DNA from: Runella limosa DSM 17973
GTDB lineage: Bacteria; Bacteroidota; Bacteroidia; Cytophagales; Spirosomataceae
Reading direction: 5' to 3'
DNA: 64,000 nucleotides
Assembly: GCF_000482465.1 (NCBI RefSeq)
Contig: NZ_KI519427.1
Span: forward strand, 104,421 to 168,420
Below are positions 63,181 to 64,000 of this stretch, piece after piece. Below the pieces are notes generated by a model. It was not told the origin of the DNA, made no database searches, and saw only the letters and a list, made by a program, of their open reading frames with translations. Positions within the stretch are counted from its first letter, which is position 1. Each line of letters starts with the position of its first letter. Position numbers and translations under genes: made by a program.

Positions 63181-63445
63181 GTCACCTCGACAATGAATTT
63201 GTCACCTCGGCAAACCCTTTGTCACCTCGACGAAGGAGAGGTCTACCACCAAACAGCACAACGCGCTACGCATTTAGCCAAGCCAAAAACCTTTTGAGTG
63301 CTATAAAGCACAAGCAGGCACGCTCACACCATCAAACGTGCAAAGGGTTGCTCACAACCCGCCCAACCGCAGCTTTTGTCACCTCGACGAAGGCTTTTGT
63401 CACCTCGACGAAGGCTTTGTCACTTCGACGAAGGAGAAGCCTACC
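63181..63445. repeat. Six copies of a GTCACCTCGACGAAGG repeat
   Basis: Copies start at 63181, 63201, 63221, 63378, 63399 and 63419, about 20-21 bp apart in two groups of three; the last of each group continues GAGAGGTCTACC or GAGAAGCCTACC. Between the groups is GGGTTG-CTCA-CAACCC (63345-63360). Related repeats are common in Bacteroidota intergenic DNA. No gene. Confidence 0.82.
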
Positions 63446-63555
63446 TCCACTTTAAAAAAAATCAGAAATTAGGCAGTTAGTTTTGAAATCAACTAATCTT
63501 TGGTATATATTTACAAAACAGCATACCCATCTAGGTTAAACGCATAAAAAAAAGA

Positions 63556-63588
63556 AGCCTCAGCGAGGCTAAATCTTAGTAGAAAAAA
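63556..63588. repeat. Diverged solitary copy of the RAYT-linked repeat
   Basis: AGCCTC-AGC-GAGGCT followed by AAATCTTAGTAGAAAA. The tail matches the AAATCTTCGTAGAAA tail of the 50.8-52.5 kb repeats, but the stem sequence is different. An A-run precedes it, so it can also act as a terminator. The rest of 63446-63810 shows nothing clear. Confidence 0.6.
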
Positions 63589-63817
63589 AGGTAAAGGCCA
63601 TTTCCCCCTTCATTGTCTTCTAATTAGTTTTGAACTGAACACTATGCTTGGCATCGTTTTGGCTGTGAAGTGGGCGAATTTTTGGGGTTTCTGAAGGAAT
63701 GATGAACGTTTACAATACAGAAAGTATGACATCTAAAGTACAATAAAATATTAGTATATTTAAAATAAATATGGGTGTTACTGTAAAACTTTCGCATATT
63801 TAGGAGTTACTATGCAA

Positions 63818-63863
63818 TTGGACTGGTTGGAAGGCGTTTTAGGCCACCTTTCTACCAGTCCAA
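63818..63863. repeat. 46-nt strong hairpin near the right edge
   Basis: TTGGACTGGT (63818-63827) pairs perfectly with 63854-63863, and GGAAGG below it with CCTTTC (one G-T pair), leaving a 12-nt loop. It stands directly before the attC-like element. Confidence 0.7.
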
Positions 63864-63870
63864 CTTCATG

Positions 63871-63944
63871 TAACAGCGGTTTTGCACAATTACCCTTGCC
63901 GCAGGCGCAACACAAGGGTAACTGCGCAAAGCCGCCTCACGTTA
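63871..63944. repeat. attC-like imperfect inverted repeat
   Basis: The left arm TAACAGCGGTTTTGCACAAT...ACCCTTG (63871-63898) pairs with CAAGGGTAACTGCGCAAAGCC...GTTA (63913-63944) with several unpaired bases on one side. The arms end in TAAC and GTTA as integron attC sites do (R'' and R' boxes; the right box GTTATGT fits GTTRRRY at 6 of 7 positions). It is followed by about 46 bp and an ATG (63991) at the window edge, as in a gene cassette. Confidence 0.5.
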
Positions 63945-63990
63945 TGTGCCATTTTAAACGACACCCTACAAACATAGACCTTACAATTTA

Positions 63991-64000
63991 ATGAATATAC
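63991..64000 (+). other. Possible start of a cassette gene
   Basis: ATG preceded by an AT-rich leader behind the attC-like site. Only three codons lie inside the window, so nothing more can be said. Confidence 0.25.

Noticed and set aside
63181-63445. CRISPR-like direct repeats
   Set aside because: Only 4-5 bp separate the copies, far too short for spacers, and related repeats occur as dispersed intergenic elements in this phylum.
63219-63455. 78-codon open frame at the right end
   Set aside because: It is the GTCACCTCGACGAAGG repeat translated (repeating STKAFVT); no start context or homology.

Overview
The window comes from a Bacteroidota chromosome. The best fit is order Cytophagales, Spirosomataceae-like, possibly Runella, although the genus is a guess. 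The evidence is SusC/SusD outer-membrane proteins with an ECF sigma/FecR pair, type IX secretion (T9SS) C-terminal sorting domains on large secreted proteins, DUF11 and PKD surface proteins, promoters of the Bacteroidota TAnnTTTG type, and many short palindromic intergenic repeats. No rRNA or tRNA gene was recognised.

Layout. 1-1939: the start of an Acr3 arsenite permease (leaving the window on the minus strand) abuts a headless DUF11 adhesin fragment; the join looks like a rearrangement or an assembly breakpoint. 2085-5419: rhodanese/DUF6132 pair, secreted esterase, ECF sigma factor with a very short partner, and Lgt. 5502-12800: a 1753-residue T9SS-secreted ExeM/NucH-like nuclease, an unrecognised glycine-zipper protein, DUF2200. 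12831-17382: S9 peptidase and a GH65 maltose phosphorylase that carries an in-frame palindromic insert. 17501-22503: an exporter operon (ABC, HlyD, TolC) whose ATPase motifs are all altered. 22655-29094: lipoprotein, T9SS subtilase, DsbA/FrnE plus MFS, DUF4833, sterol desaturase family, DUF3817. 29137-44776: Rpn nuclease, MetK, Dus, a PKD/T9SS giant protein, DUF2891, membrane protein, AGE epimerase, GNAT, SlyD-like FKBP, agmatine deiminase, DsrE, RmlC-like cupin.

45169-63161 reads as one carbohydrate-use region: GMC oxidoreductase with its small subunit, a LacI regulator with a perfect 16-bp operator, GH88 unsaturated uronyl hydrolase, ECF sigma, FecR, SusC, SusD, a 3-keto-glycoside hydrolase-like DUF1080 protein, an unknown secreted protein, an esterase/SGNH double enzyme and a stand-alone E2-like acyltransferase. 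I infer import of an acylated, uronate-containing glycan and possibly a 3-keto oxidation route. Between the sigma gene and fecR sits a 1.8-kb block made of an IS200-like/RAYT transposase gene, broken by a stop codon, embedded in dozens of palindromic repeats, four of them organised as ~230-bp tandem units.

The window is rich in structured repeats: hairpins with a constant CTCA loop and covarying stems, a two-hairpin element present twice with compensatory changes, a GTCACCTCGACGAAGG family, and at the right edge an attC-like imperfect hairpin followed by a possible cassette start.
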